Source of the DNA: Marasmius tenuissimus
Lineage: Eukaryota > Basidiomycota > Agaricomycetes > Agaricales > Marasmiaceae
Reading direction: 5' to 3'
DNA: 64,000 nucleotides
Assembly: GCA_029532415.1 (NCBI GenBank)
Contig: JAQOTA010000050.1
Span: 6,324,001 to 6,388,000 of the forward strand
The notes below the pieces were generated by a model. It was given only the letters and a program-made list of their open reading frames with translations, had not been told where the DNA came from and searched no databases. This document shows positions 10,567 to 22,233 of this stretch, piece after piece. Both the position numbers and the translations under genes were made by a program. Position 1 is the first letter of the stretch. Every line of letters starts with the position of its first letter.

Positions 10567-12498
10567 TCAATAAGCAGCCGAAAACTGTCCGTCCCAAACA
10601 TAAGGGTCTCTCAAATCGTCGCTAACGGAAGACACCCCATCCGCCGGATGATCTTTTCCGACCTTTCCCATACCTCTCACCGATCTCCACCGGACCCTCA
10701 TCCCAGTCTCCCTCAGCTCCTTCAACCGTGCGCAAACAAGCTTCGGATTCTTAATCGCCCTACGGAAGTTGATCTGGAAATACTTGAGTTTCGTCGGAAT
10801 GATATCTGTGACAGACTGCCGTGACTGAGCGAGTGTAAGGAAATCCGGTACGCTCTCGTCGTCTACAATCAAGAATTGCAGATACTCGAGTTTCGGGCAA
10901 AGTGTATCTGTATCCACGGCCAGGTTGTCGCCATCTTCCTCTTCGTCCGCCTCTCGACGCGAAGTGCCGGGTGAAAGAAGCTCAAGGAACTTCTTCGTGA
11001 TCAACCTATCCGGTGGTGCAGCACTAGCGAAGTGGACGTTGCTTCGAAGACGATAATAGTGATCCCCAGTAATCGCCAAATGTCTGAGTGACCCGCCGAA
11101 GCCCCTGAGACAAGAGATGATGTGCACGTCCGCCGCCGGCCAACACAACTCGAGCGAACTCAGCTGGCACGAAGACCTCTCCAAAAGCAACAGGAAAGGC
11201 AACTTCGTACAATCCATACTTCCACGGAAGTTATTATGGAGCTTTATCGAAAGCTTTTTGAGCGCCGGAGTTATCATCGACTCAAAGAACTTTTGCGTCC
11301 CTTGGTGAATTTCGGAAGTATTGGAACGGCCCTCGACATCGAAGCGAACAACGAGCGTTTCGAGCTTCAGTAGCTCTAGCTTCTCATCTGGCCATCGTTC
11401 CTCCGGAGCCTGGTTTGGTAATGCAAGCATGATCCCCGGTACCGGTACTGGAAGGTGCAGAGGCCCAGTCCGTTCGACGAGGAGATCAAGCATGACGTAC
11501 TGAAGACTATGTGCACAACGCGACATCGCCCGCACGGCGTTGAGAGGAGTTGTGAAAATGGAATAACGACGGGCAGAGATGGTAAGATGAGTCAAATTGT
11601 TCCACCGCTCGGGAAGTTCATCCAGATTGATGCGCTCGTTGTGGAAAGAAATCCGTCGAATGGAGGGCAGTGTGAGAAACGAGGGTATCATGTTGAGGTC
11701 AACCCAAGAGATGGAATCGTCAAGATTTTTACGAGCTGTACAGGTCCGTGATAACATTAATCGGCGAAGTTGTGAAGAATTAGCTTTCTTGACCAGCTCC
11801 GAGGCTTCCAACACCCGCAAAAGGGGCGCAGGAATTTGAAAATCCACGCTCTCCCAACGAGGGAAATACTCCAAGAGGAACTCCATTACCTCCTTAAACG
11901 TCTGTGCTTTCATTGTTGCGTGGTCGATCTGGCCCTGGGAGAGCTCGTCGTCGTCTTCGATATCCAAGCTAATGTAAAGCGAGAACGAGATGGGAAGTGT
12001 GCCAGAATGTGACAGCCAGCCCTTCATACCATCTAGTCTCCTCCGAACGAGTGCACGATAAGCTTCATCACCTTGCCCAGCAAGTAGTGTCGGAAACTGT
12101 ATATGTATCATGTTCCAAAGCCTCGGCGTGTGCAACGCGGCGTCTCTCCAAGCACGACAGACAGTGGTGAGAATGAGGGGTGCTTCACGGAGGGATCGAA
12201 GGGGGAAATGATGGAGACTGGAGGGCAGACAATAATAGAATATCTCTCCCAGTATGTCAGGAGGAACGTTTCGGATAGGGGATAACAGCGCCCGATGCTT
12301 CGTGGTAAACTCCTGAAGTTGAACGCCTCGGGCACTGAGTTTCTCGATTGCCTGCCGAATGCGCTCCATCTCTGCCTCTGGATCCTGCAAAAGAGCTCGT
12401 ATTTCCTTCGCCTCCTGCGTATTAGGCGTATGGTTCGTGTCGAGAATATGAGAGAAAGGTGTCGTCGGTATCGGGGAATTGTTTTCTAAGATAGTCAT
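10567..12498 (-). CDS. F-box protein with LRR-like C-terminal region
   Basis: One unspliced frame; the first ATG is at 12534, but the second (12498, MTILENNSPIP) is an equally good start, giving 643 aa. Near the N terminus is a short acidic coiled-coil (EAEMERIRQAIEKLSAR), then HRALLSPIRNVPPDILGEIF and a downstream VCRAWRDAALHTPRLW. This is the F-box architecture typical of the large agaricomycete F-box family. The F-box recruits Skp1 in SCF ubiquitin ligases; the C-terminal 450 residues with scattered LxxL segments would bind the target. The target is unknown. The gene is convergent with the P450 gene. Confidence 0.85.
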   Translation of the reverse strand: MTILENNSPIPTTPFSHILDTNHTPNTQEAKEIRALLQDPEAEMERIRQAIEKLSARGVQLQEFTTKHRALLSPIRNVPPDILGEIFYYCLPSSLHHFPLRSLREAPLILTTVCRAWRDAALHTPRLWNMIHIQFPTLLAGQGDEAYRALVRRRLDGMKGWLSHSGTLPISFSLYISLDIEDDDELSQGQIDHATMKAQTFKEVMEFLLEYFPRWESVDFQIPAPLLRVLEASELVKKANSSQLRRLMLSRTCTARKNLDDSISWVDLNMIPSFLTLPSIRRISFHNERINLDELPERWNNLTHLTISARRYSIFTTPLNAVRAMSRCAHSLQYVMLDLLVERTGPLHLPVPVPGIMLALPNQAPEERWPDEKLELLKLETLVVRFDVEGRSNTSEIHQGTQKFFESMITPALKKLSIKLHNNFRGSMDCTKLPFLLLLERSSCQLSSLELCWPAADVHIISCLRGFGGSLRHLAITGDHYYRLRSNVHFASAAPPDRLITKKFLELLSPGTSRREADEEEDGDNLAVDTDTLCPKLEYLQFLIVDDESVPDFLTLAQSRQSVTDIIPTKLKYFQINFRRAIKNPKLVCARLKELRETGMRVRWRSVRGMGKVGKDHPADGVSSVSDDLRDPYVWDGQFSAAY

Positions 12499-12534
12499 AG
12501 TAATTCTGATATATTCTGAGTAAACATTCACCAA

Positions 12535-14598
12535 ATGGGAGATAGACCTCGCTCACGAATAGGACTGTTGGTTACAAGAGGGTATGGGATGTGAGCCAGA
12601 CGTGAGCCGTTACCGCATGGTGGTGTGCAAAAACAAAGAAAAAATTGCCTGCCGCGCACCAGGCCCGTATGGGAACGGTAATTCGGTAACCAGATGGTTG
12701 GCCGCGCGGGCCAACGGAAACTCGGATTTTGCCGATTCTCCACACTATAGAAGACCATAGCGCCTTTGTTGAAATCGTTGACTCGTCTTGGATCCAGCGA
12801 CCTCCGCTGAAACATTGGATGAATACCTCACAAATATCGACGGTGAGTATTCCCCACTAATCAGATGTTCACTTTAAGGAGGGGCAGCTGTCTAGCAACT
12901 TGAGCGAAGAGTTACTAATGCTATCAAGCTTGATGGAAACTACGAAAGGTGAGCGCTTGAGCCCCTGCCTTCCACCAACTCCTGAAGCTGCTTTTGGCTT
13001 GAAGCTACAAGACATCCATCCAATACGAATCCCTCCGCGGACACGATAATGATACAGATAAGGATACTACCTCGCAATTGACCGCGCCTATGCTTCATCG
13101 GGACCTCTCAATCAGAGCCTCAACGAACCATATAGTGAGATGGTAAAAATTCAAGGAAGGGTCTGAAAGAATCTGCCAAGGAGACGCTGACAAGTCGGTT
13201 GAGAGAGTCGTAGAGTGTAAGGACTCATGGGCTGAGTAGGGGAGGCGAAGCTGGTACTGACCCGAATCCGGAAGATGATTGCGAGCAGGTAAAGGACCGA
13301 CCACTTAGGAACTCCAGAACTAAGTGAGGGTAAGAAGTAAAAGGGTTCAAACGCTTCACTTTTGGACGAGAAACCCTTTGGATACCGGGACTTCGGAGGC
13401 TCTTCCCCATACTCGTGGGAGTATACTTACTCGGCCCGAGTGTGGTGCCAACTCATAGTTTTGAATTGATGCCGGTAGGTGACTCAACTTTTCTTCCAAG
13501 TTGCACGATGTATCGCAACAGTTGTACTTCTTGAGTCTCGTAAGTGGCCACCAATTTCCAAATTTCCACCAATACGCTTACGGATTTTGACATGAGGGTT
13601 TAGCAAGGGCTCGGATAGACAGACTGTGAGGTTCATCTGAGGTCCAAGCTCTCAACGATGTTTTGTTTTACGGTTTTTATCCATTAACCGTAGGCCGTGC
13701 TCTCGGACGTCAAGCCGCCCATGTGCGCAGGGAATTGTACAGGGAAGACAGGGACTGGGAAGTTTCCCCCTCTACATATTCATTTCAAACTTCAAACTTC
13801 ATCCTTCAGCCGTTTCGAATGTGATACCCTACTGATTATCTGAGCTTTGATTCTAGAAACTGCTGCGCTACAAGGACGGATCACAGGAGTGACACGTCGA
13901 TTCTATTGTTTTGCTGTGTTCCTGTACGCAGCCACGAGGGAAGGAATACAATTTGACAGCGTCTTTCTATCTCCTCTAGCTGTTATTGGACACGGCATCA
14001 CTGCTGCGGGTTGCGATAGTCGCACAGATCAGAGGCGAGCGTCCACCGAATCTTATGTTTTGCAAGGCACTGATGCTCTTCGACCGGGTTTAGTTTGCTT
14101 CTACTTACCGAAGGGATATCTCGCAACAATACCCGTTGTGTTGGTTCTCGTTGTCCATGGCTCGGCCCTATCATACAGGTGGTTTTGCGTCCCCCTAGGG
14201 CTCGTTATCCTCCCATTTTACGAGAAACGCGCGTCAGATGCGGGGTTCTGAGGATTTATAACTTCTGCCTCCAGTATTAGAAGGGTTACCCGTCAATGGT
14301 CGTGGTTGACAACGCACTCAGGCGATCCTATAGTCCCGACACGTTTGATCTGTTTCCCTGCTCGGATTTACCAGTCAATTGGACCGCACCAAGTGAAGCG
14401 AGTTTGTAGGTAATCCCGTTATCTGCAACACCTTCCCACCGGCAACGCGCCCCTTTTCGTCGGAAGCTTGAAGCCGTGACTGCGATGAGTGTTGTTTTGT
14501 TCCGTCGCCCGTTGATACCAGTGGGGATTTGTGTGCTGCTTTGACGAGTAGTTCACGGTTTTGTGCCTGAGACAAATTTCCGCCCACACCTACTCGAG
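12535..14598. other. Intergenic region before laccase
   Basis: No supported gene. A frame at 13847-14251 lacks domain, codon or promoter support. Around 12770-12960 a run of short plus-strand coding-like segments with GTGAGT donors could be a gene remnant, but it matches nothing I recognise. The last few hundred bases are the laccase promoter. Confidence 0.4.
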
Positions 14599-14605
14599 TA
14601 TAAAA
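14599..14605 (+). promoter_or_regulatory. TATA box of laccase 1
   Basis: TATAAAA, 51 nt before the ATG at 14656. Confidence 0.55.
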
Positions 14606-14655
14606 GTTAACCTCCGTTTCCCTGACAGGACAGACCAACCCACCTCACGAGTAGA

Positions 14656-17112
14656 ATGCCTCGTCTCTTCCCTTCCTTTGTAACACTCTCTTTCATTCTG
14701 GCATCGCCAGCCTTCGCCTCGATCGGTCCTGTAGCTGACCTGGTCATCACTAACAAGGACGTCTCTCCGGATGGCTTCACTCGTGGCGCTGTTGTTGCCG
14801 GTGACAGCACCATTGGCCCACTCATCGTTGGGAACAAGGTTCGCTCTCTACTCTTGGTTCAATTTTTGAGAAGGATCACTGATTTTGATTCTCAGGGCGA
14901 CGAATTCAAGCTCAATGTTGTCAATAACCTGAACGATGACACAATGTTGCAGTCTACGAGCATTGCAAGTATCTCTCCCCAAGTCCCCATGCAATCCGCT
15001 CATACCCTCAATTTTGGTAGCACTGGCACGGATTTTTCCAGAGAGACACTCCCTGGGCCGATGGTGTTGCCTCCGTGACACAGTGTCCAATTGCAAAAGG
15101 CGATAGTTTCCTTTACGACTTCAAAGCTCAAGATCAGGCTGGAACGTTCTGGTATCACTCTCATCTTTGTGAGCTGAGAATTTATTTGCCTTTTTACACG
15201 ATGTACTGATGTGTTTCTTTAGCAACCCAGTACTGTGACGGTCTTCGGGGAGCGATCGTTGTTTACGATCCCGAAGATCCTCATGCTAGTCTCTACGACG
15301 TTGATGATGGTAAGACTCTGTTTCCTTTGTCGTGGCAGCAGCTGACTCAATATGTTGTCTCACAGAGTCCACCGTCATTACACTTGCGGACTGGTATCAC
15401 ACGAAGGCAAAGCAGATCACCTTCGGGTAGGTTCTCGATCCCTTTCCACATGAGTATCGGAGGTTCAGTTCCCTCCATCGAACAGCACACCCCAATCTAC
15501 TCTCATCAACGGCCTCGGTCGTTGGAGCGACGCCAACGCGACTTCATCATTGGCAGTCATTACCGTCGAGTCTGGGAAAAGGTACGATTTCCCGATCTAC
15601 TTCTATTTTAAAGGTCATCAACGTGATTTCCCTCCTTAGATACCGCTTCCGTGTCGTGAATGCTGCTTGCGATCCGGCCTATGAGTTCTATATCTCAAAC
15701 CATTCTTTGTGAGTATCCCTGAAATACTTGACATTTGGTGGAGTTTACCCGGCAATTTGTTTCTAGTACCGTTATCGAAGCGGATTCCATCAACCACGAA
15801 CCGGTGACTGCAGATTCGGTAACAATCTTCGCTGGCCAGCGATATTCACTCGTGGTAGGTATTTTCGGACGACACAGTATCCGTTTTCTCGTACAATTCT
15901 GATTCTGGTTTCAGATGGAAGCCAACCAACCTGTCGGAAATTACTGTAAGCTATGGCACGAACTGCCCTCACACAGCATAATAGTCTAAACATGTCTCCG
16001 TCTTTCAGGGATTCGGGCTAACCCTAACGCGGGTCCATCTGGCTTTGTGAATGGCATAAACTCAGCCATATTGCGATATGTTGGAGCCTCGGAAGCAGAG
16101 CCTGAGGTTAGCACCACAGAGTTCGAGCCCACAGCTCCCCTGAACGAAGCCGACCTCAAAGTCAGTTCACGACTGCTATTTTTGTTTATCGTCACTCACA
16201 ATGTTGTTGCTATGATCAGCCTCTCTCCAGTCCTGGAGCACCCGGAGATCCTACAATCGGCGGAGTTGACGTCGCTATGCACCTCAACTTTGGATTCGTG
16301 AGTCTGGCTACCATTCATTTACTGGACTAGCTGACAGATATCTCGCCCTTCGTTATTGATAGAGCGGAGGATTGTTCACACTCAATGGACAGAGCTTTGC
16401 TCCTCCTACTGTCCCCGTTCTGCTCCAAATTCTGAGCGGAGCCCAGGGTCCCACCGATTTGCTCCCTGAGGGAATGGTGTTCCCTCTTCCGGCAAATTCT
16501 ACCGTCGAATTGTCTTTCAACGGTGGTTTGCTTGGTATCCAACATCCTATGCACCTGCACGGTGTACGTCTATACGCTTCCCTGCTCACCTTACACGTGT
16601 GCTGACCGATGCTTTGATTTTAGCACGCATTCGATGTTGTTCGTGTCGCCGGTAGCAGCACCTACAACTACGCAAACCCGGTATGTGCCCCCACAACTTC
16701 TTTTGCTCAAGGTTACGTTTCTCAAGATTCGTCTCTCTTACCTCTCCCGGTATTTCAGGTTCGCCGCGATGTGGTCAGTCTCGGGTCGGCCAGCGACAAC
16801 GTAACGATTCGTTTCCGCACCGATAACCCCGGCCCTTGGATCATGCATTGTCATATCGACTGGCATCTCGAAGCGTGAGTACCAATTTAATCATCATCGA
16901 GTAATCAGAGGGTGAGCTTACCTTCCTACTTCTGACAGCGGTTTCGCGGTTGTGTTCGCCGAGAGGACAGACGAGTGGGCAGCTTTAACCGCGCCTCCAA
17001 GTGAGTTCACAGCTTTTCCTTGATAGTAGGACCCATAATCTTACCTCTCTATTTAGCGGCATGGGATAGCCTCTGCCCCACTTACGACGCTCTCGATCCC
17101 GGAGACCTCTAA
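14656..17112 (+). CDS. Laccase (multicopper oxidase), complete, 16 exons
   Basis: A secreted blue copper oxidase that oxidises phenols and reduces O2 to water. Exons: 14656-14838, 14896-14964, 15021-15168, 15223-15309, 15366-15406, 15463-15581, 15640-15708, 15767-15854, 15915-15945, 16009-16160, 16220-16297, 16363-16563, 16624-16680, 16759-16874, 16939-17000, 17057-17112; 518 aa. The signal peptide ends ...SPAFA, followed by IGPVADL. All four copper motifs are present: [39 protein letters not shown] and [12 protein letters not shown]. The residue at the type-1 axial position is Phe, as in high-redox fungal laccases. Two introns are GC-AG: 14965-15020 (GCAAGT donor) and 15407-15462 (GCAAAG donor; acceptor 15468 is also in frame). 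With them the frame closes exactly. A damaged paralogue lies at 63307. Confidence 0.93.
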
Positions 17113-17993
17113 ATTTCCGATCAGATCTTTCGTTCACCTTCCCTTGTTCTCTCTTGAACCACCCTCCTTTGCTCTGTGACTTGGACATTCGGACATTCGC
17201 TCACTTAAAATTACGCTCCTAAAATTACGCTCCCTCGCTGAATTTGGACCCTCTCTTGCTATTTACTTTCTCTCGCGGTACAAAAGGTCTAGATACGGTG
17301 TATGTATCTGTAATACTATTCAAAGCAATACAGTGAATAGGATCTCCAATGTCTAGTATCGTCTCTTTCTGGCTTACTCATGAGCTCCCTTCTTGCCGAC
17401 GATCATCTTTTTATAGCTGTCAGTACTTTGAGTCGAGTAAGATCTATATTCATTGGAATTTCCCGGGATACGTTGCTGGAGGTTTCCCGTGACGTCACAA
17501 GCCGAAACAGCTTCAAGCTTTGGACCCACATGGACAAATACTCCGAGTCGAGTCTTCCGCAACCACCTCACCGATATGTCATATGTGTTACCATTTACCT
17601 TGGAGTCCGCTGTAATTCGTTGAGTATAACTCACGAGTGTTTGGTAGTTCCTGGGCTCCCAAGTTCTCGAAACAACGACTGAAGGTTTTACGCCAATTGG
17701 GGTATGCCCGTTGCCCAGAAAACAGCACCAGATTCGGGCTCCCGCCCAGTAAGAAAAAACAACAGTAGTGGATTGTAAAGCTACGCATGTTTAGAATAGT
17801 AGTGTTCATGTATATATAGATGAAATCCTAATACATGGCGAATTATAGATAGCGAATAGGGCATACAGCGAGCGCAATCATACATAAGAGAGGGCCAGAG
17901 AGGGGGCATAGAGTCAAAAATAAGATCATAATGGTTGTCAAAGTCCAGTCGAAAGTGAGATACAGTTGTACGAGGGGTCATGCGGGTCTAAGA
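17113..17993. other. Laccase 3' flank and convergent HMG gene 3' flank
   Basis: No supported gene. It contains a direct repeat of CTAAAATTACGCTCC near 17205-17232. Confidence 0.4.
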
Positions 17994-18961
17994 TCAGAAA
18001 TCCATTCCCTGCCCAAAGCCCAAAGAACGAAAATGGAACTCCTGTCTCGCCTCCTCCACCAACGCCACCTGATCATCTGTCCACAACTCCCTATCAAGAT
18101 AATTAAGCCATTCAAGACCCGGGTTGAGAGCTACGATCTCGGGAGGAATCTGAGGGGTAACCTTTTGCAAAGATGTCAGTATCGAAGAATACAAGCGGCA
18201 GTGGCAAAAGGACGACGTACGACAACCTGAGAAGGAGGCTCAATGATGTTATGTTGAGTGTAAGCCTGGGCCTCCGCGGCAACGAAGTACGTTGATACGG
18301 GTACGGGTTCGGTTTCCTCCACCGGTGTAGGAACCTGAAAGATCGGGTTTTCGGAACAAAACTCGAACTGAACGGGATTCGGAAGAGCGAGTCCGATATC
18401 CTCACTCGATGGGGTAGGCGGTTGACTACTCCACGAACTTTCTCGTCGAGAACCTGCAACTGCCATTTCAGGCTGGTAATACCTCCAATCCGAAGACGAA
18501 ATGTTCATTGGAGGCACCCCACTAGGAGCAGGAGCAAACATCATCGGCGGCGGGGAGGGTGACGGTGAAGGCGAAATCGGAGGAGTCGAGACATCGCTCA
18601 TCGAAGATGAGGGTATAGAAGAGTCTCCTCCACGTCTCACACCCTTCTTCCCCTTCCCCTTCTTCAGCCCCGGCTGGTACCGATACCCGGGATTCGCCCT
18701 CTTGTGGGCGATATCGAGCTCCCTCGCCTTATTCTCATACTTCTTCTTCTCAACGGGGTCCAACGCATGCCACATCGCAGAAATCTCCCCTGAGAACGTC
18801 GTTTGATGTTTGGTAAAACCGCCCGAAGCGAGGTTCTCCTCACGCAGGGTTTTGCTTTTCTCAGAGCGGTAGACCATGAATGCGTTGAGAGGGCGGCGGA
18901 CATGAGGGGTGTTGGGTTTGCGTGTACGTGTGCGGAGGATGGGTTTGGGTCGGCAAGCCAT
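17994..18961 (-). CDS. HMG-box DNA-binding protein
   Basis: Two exons (18221-18961 and 17994-18161) with a 59-nt intron, 302 aa from the ATG at 18961. Residues about 20-100 form an HMG box (RRPLNAFMVYRSEKSK, then ISAMWHALDPVEKKKYENKA and KRANPGYRYQP). It is close in type to the fungal MATA_HMG/sexual-regulator group, which binds and bends DNA in the nucleus. A basic stretch (KKGKGKKGVRRGG) follows the box and could be a nuclear signal; the middle is Ser/Pro-rich. An upstream in-frame ATG at 19084 would add 41 aa, but a TATA box at 19098-19102 is too close for that start. It may regulate development, but nothing here links it to a mating-type locus. Confidence 0.82.
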
Positions 18962-19097
18962 GTTAGTGAGAGAGGGGGAGGGGATGAAGAGGATGCGATT
19001 GGGATGGTTGGCTTGTAGAGGGAGAAGGAGTCCGAGAGCTTGGAGAACGACGGGCAGCAGTTGAGTGATGGAAGTCCATGGCATCCAGCCCTGCTAC

Positions 19098-19102
19098 TTA
19101 TA
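19098..19102 (-). promoter_or_regulatory. TATA box of HMG-box gene
   Basis: GTATAAG on the minus strand about 140 nt upstream of the chosen ATG and only 14-20 nt before the upstream ATG. It argues for the downstream start. Confidence 0.45.
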
Positions 19103-21878
19103 CCCTACGAAGCAAGCCATGCCACGAGAAACTCGAGCTTTGGCTCTACCAGATAATCCCAAAATAGGACCTCGAAAACCAACGCCAAAGCGGTTCTGAG
19201 TCGTCTTCGCGAATGGTAATAGCTTATACCATGGTGGTAACAAAGGAGAGGAATGTGGCTTCGCCGGCTAGTTATGTTGTGGCAGGAGAAGGGCGCGAAC
19301 GATTTCCGAAGGTGGTCGAACATCTGCTTTGACTGTCCGGCTGGGGGGGCCGTCTTCCCAGATATCTTCGATGGAAGGCGGACCATGTGGCCTGGAAGTT
19401 GTAACCGATAATCTGAGCGCAAGGGCCCGTAAAGTCAGTACCAGTCAAGATGACGACGACGAAAGACAAACTTACCTCAAGGGTTAATACTAAGCGACAA
19501 CGCCCACTGGTAACACATCGCTCGCTACCGACGCCACCAAGTGGAACGCCATATTCCGACGAGAAATCCTAGATTCTGTCCGGAGGGCAACCAGCCAGCT
19601 TCTTATGACGTTGGCCGGAGGCCATGTCAAAGACCAGGGAGATGGGCGTATTCCCAGTGTTGAGAAGTTGGGTTGCGTTCATAGATTGGTTATGTCGTGG
19701 CGAGGAAAACGTCTCGAATAGTTTCTAAAGGCGGTAAGACAACCGCTTTGACAAGTGAACGTTGTCTTGCTGGGACCAGGTCACCAGAGGGCGATGTGGC
19801 TGTGAGGTAGAAAGTGCGTGTGCTAGAGCCCGTTGTTTTAGTCAGAACATGTTCGGTCGAGAACAATGGAAAATCATTCTTTGACTTGCTACTCAGCGTA
19901 TCCTGACTCCAGTCAGGGCATCCAACGAGACAGAAGGGCACGTATGACTCCCAAAGGCGGTAAAAGAGCCGCTTTGGCAGATGAACACTATCCAGCTGGG
20001 ACCACTGCGCCGAGAACAAATGATGTGGCTCTGAGGCAGCATGCGAGTGCTACGGCCCATTGGTCCAGTCAGAACAGGTCCCGCCAAGGCGATGATGACT
20101 CGAGGCGTACCTCGAGGTCAATTGACAACTCTCCACTAGTAGGGCACGACGGGCTTCTCGTGCCACCATAAGTGAGCCCTGTACATTCCAGCAGCTCAAG
20201 ATCAACCCTCCGACCTCCGAAGGGTACACAAGCCGGCGAGCGGATCAAAGTAGTACAAGAGTTCGAGAGGATGGACCGATGTTGCTTTCACGGATACCTA
20301 CTGCACCGAAGCCAGATTTATAGCTCTTAGTCGAAGACTGCCGCAAATTTACCGTAGCAGATTTGTTGCTCCGAGCACAAACGGCTGCCTTTGGCGAAGA
20401 TACGAGCCATCAGAAGAGAAAGACGTGGAAAGTAGTCTTCTCAAGCCTGAGCCATCGGGCATTGTTAGGCTGCCGCCCTCGTCGTACCGAAATGACGAGA
20501 GTTGGCGGGGTCATCCAGACGATTCGGTTTTGTAGTTTCGTATAATGTCATTGGAAATATGAGCCAGCTACGGGTTTGTAAGGAGGCAGCCATAAGCGAG
20601 GTGGGAGTGAATAGTGCGGAGGATAGAATCCGTCAAGCTCTGACGCGAGTTTTATTCACCTTGAACTATAGGGTATGCAAGTTAGCTCGTCTTTCCATAG
20701 CAGACTGGAGAGGTAAAGCGTACCTGCGTCAGCCCATCGTTACAGGTCTCCTGCATAAGCACGAACGCCTTAATCCAACGGGCTTATTCCATCCCTCATC
20801 CTGGTCCATATCCATTCATTCACTAGAGATAGAGCGACCATACTGTAGAGAAAGTTTGCAGGTACGGAGCATACCGGATACCACACGATAGCTGTGCTTC
20901 ATGAAGTAGGGTGTGGATTGGGAGAGGAGAGTGAAGACATCCTACTCAATGTGTTTGGTTGCGAAGAATGGCGACCAGAAAGCGGCAGAACAGAAGGACA
21001 GAAGAGGTCAAGCTTAGGGTCTTGGGAAAAGGAAGGGAAAAGTAAAAGTCAGGCCTCGCAGACGGGTGAAAACGAGTACAGAACTCACATTTCTCCATCT
21101 ACCGTCATTTTCCGACCATAGGCAGCATCACACTGATGAATAATAAAAAGAGGCTTCCGATAGCGAGGCGGTTCAACAATGCATAGAAGATTGCTTGAAT
21201 AAGAACTACGGCGTTGTACTCAGTGAGGAGACGAGAGGTCCTGGTGGGTCCAAACAAAGAGTCTATGTAATATCACATGCAGGCACACTGAAGTGATCCC
21301 GACGGCAAAAGCCGAGAATGGAAGGAATCCATCGCACTATCTTATGAGGCACTACGCTTCTCTCAACAAAATCAGTATCTAATTCGTTGTTTTCAGTCCT
21401 TCTGAGCTTGAACCTCCAGTCGGTTTTGCTTGAGGGAGACATTTCGAAACAAGCCAAATTTTGACTCAAATTGAACATACCCCCTGCCACAAAATGTCCC
21501 GATCCGGATCTTCGGTACTGGCTTTTGGATAATTCTTCAGACTGAAGACCTTTGTTTGTTTGGCTCTACATTCCAGATTACGGCTGGAGGATCTCAGTGT
21601 GATGGACCCCCAAATGTTCACGATTAGCGGTGAAGCCCTTTCCAAATTCAGAGGCGGCCCCAGAACAGTGGAACGCTCGGCAATCGGGGGAGGGGGACAC
21701 GTTGACCAGGACTCTGGCGCCAACCACGGCTACCTCCCTCTCACCAGAGCTACGTACTGCCGGACGGTAAGAAAAATAGCCAGACCGTTCGCTCTTGACG
21801 CTGATCGACACTCGTTCATCTAGTTCAAACTTCATCTAGACTCGTTCCAACTCCTATACCTCCCATTGACTCTACCCG
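19103..21878. other. Long intergenic region with diverged direct repeats
   Basis: No supported gene. Two diverged direct copies of about 140 bp are visible at roughly 19705-19860 and 19935-20085. Both contain AAAGGCGGTAA, CCGCTTTG, CTGGGACCA and GATGTGGCT in the same order, ending near AGTCAGAACA. A weaker third copy may lie near 19285-19345. The frame at 20502-20891 has no domain or codon support. Confidence 0.5.
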
Positions 21879-22233
21879 ATGGAAGCAAAACGCGCGGCAT
21901 GGAAAGTAAGTCTCAGCAGACATACAATTCAGATTGCAGCCGACTGAATCTTCCATTTACCTGAAACACTGACAGGATCTCGAAGATCTACTCGAATTTC
22001 CACGTGGTTCAAGTTCGAGCGAAAGCGGACGTCAAGGTCCCATCCTCTCTGCCGCGGTGGACCACATCCGTACTCTCAGTATGAAGGTCGAGAGCGGAAG
22101 TAACGAAATAGCACGCTTGAAAAAAAACAACCTAGAGCTTCAAAGTCGCAATCTCACTCTCGAATGGAGGGTTGTAGTCCTTTGGGTGGCAGTGGGGTTG
22201 TTGGGAACCGGAATCGTTCTACTCTTTCTTTGA
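21879..22233 (+). CDS. Small coiled-coil, C-terminally membrane-anchored protein
   Basis: Exons 21879-21905 and 21976-22233 joined across a GTAAGT...ACAG intron give 94 aa. The middle is acidic and Ser-rich. It is followed by a helical, charged stretch suited to a coiled coil (IARLKKNNLELQSRN), and the protein ends in one hydrophobic helix of about 22 residues (VVVLWVAVGLLGTGIVLLFL) with no residues after it. This is the layout of tail-anchored proteins inserted post-translationally into ER or mitochondrial membranes. No family is recognised. The start could be further upstream if another exon exists. Confidence 0.5.

Noticed and set aside
13847..14251. 134-aa open frame upstream of laccase 1
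   Set aside because: No domain, no promoter or start support, and composition unlike the neighbouring genes; treated as chance.
15427..15468. GT-AG intron of 36-42 nt in laccase 1
   Set aside because: All acceptors leave the downstream laccase frame out of phase; the GC-AG intron from 15407 restores it with a normal 56-nt length.
18501..19018. Plus-strand frames rich in Gly/Glu over the HMG-box gene
   Set aside because: Antisense shadows of the Ser/Pro-rich and basic parts of the HMG-box protein.
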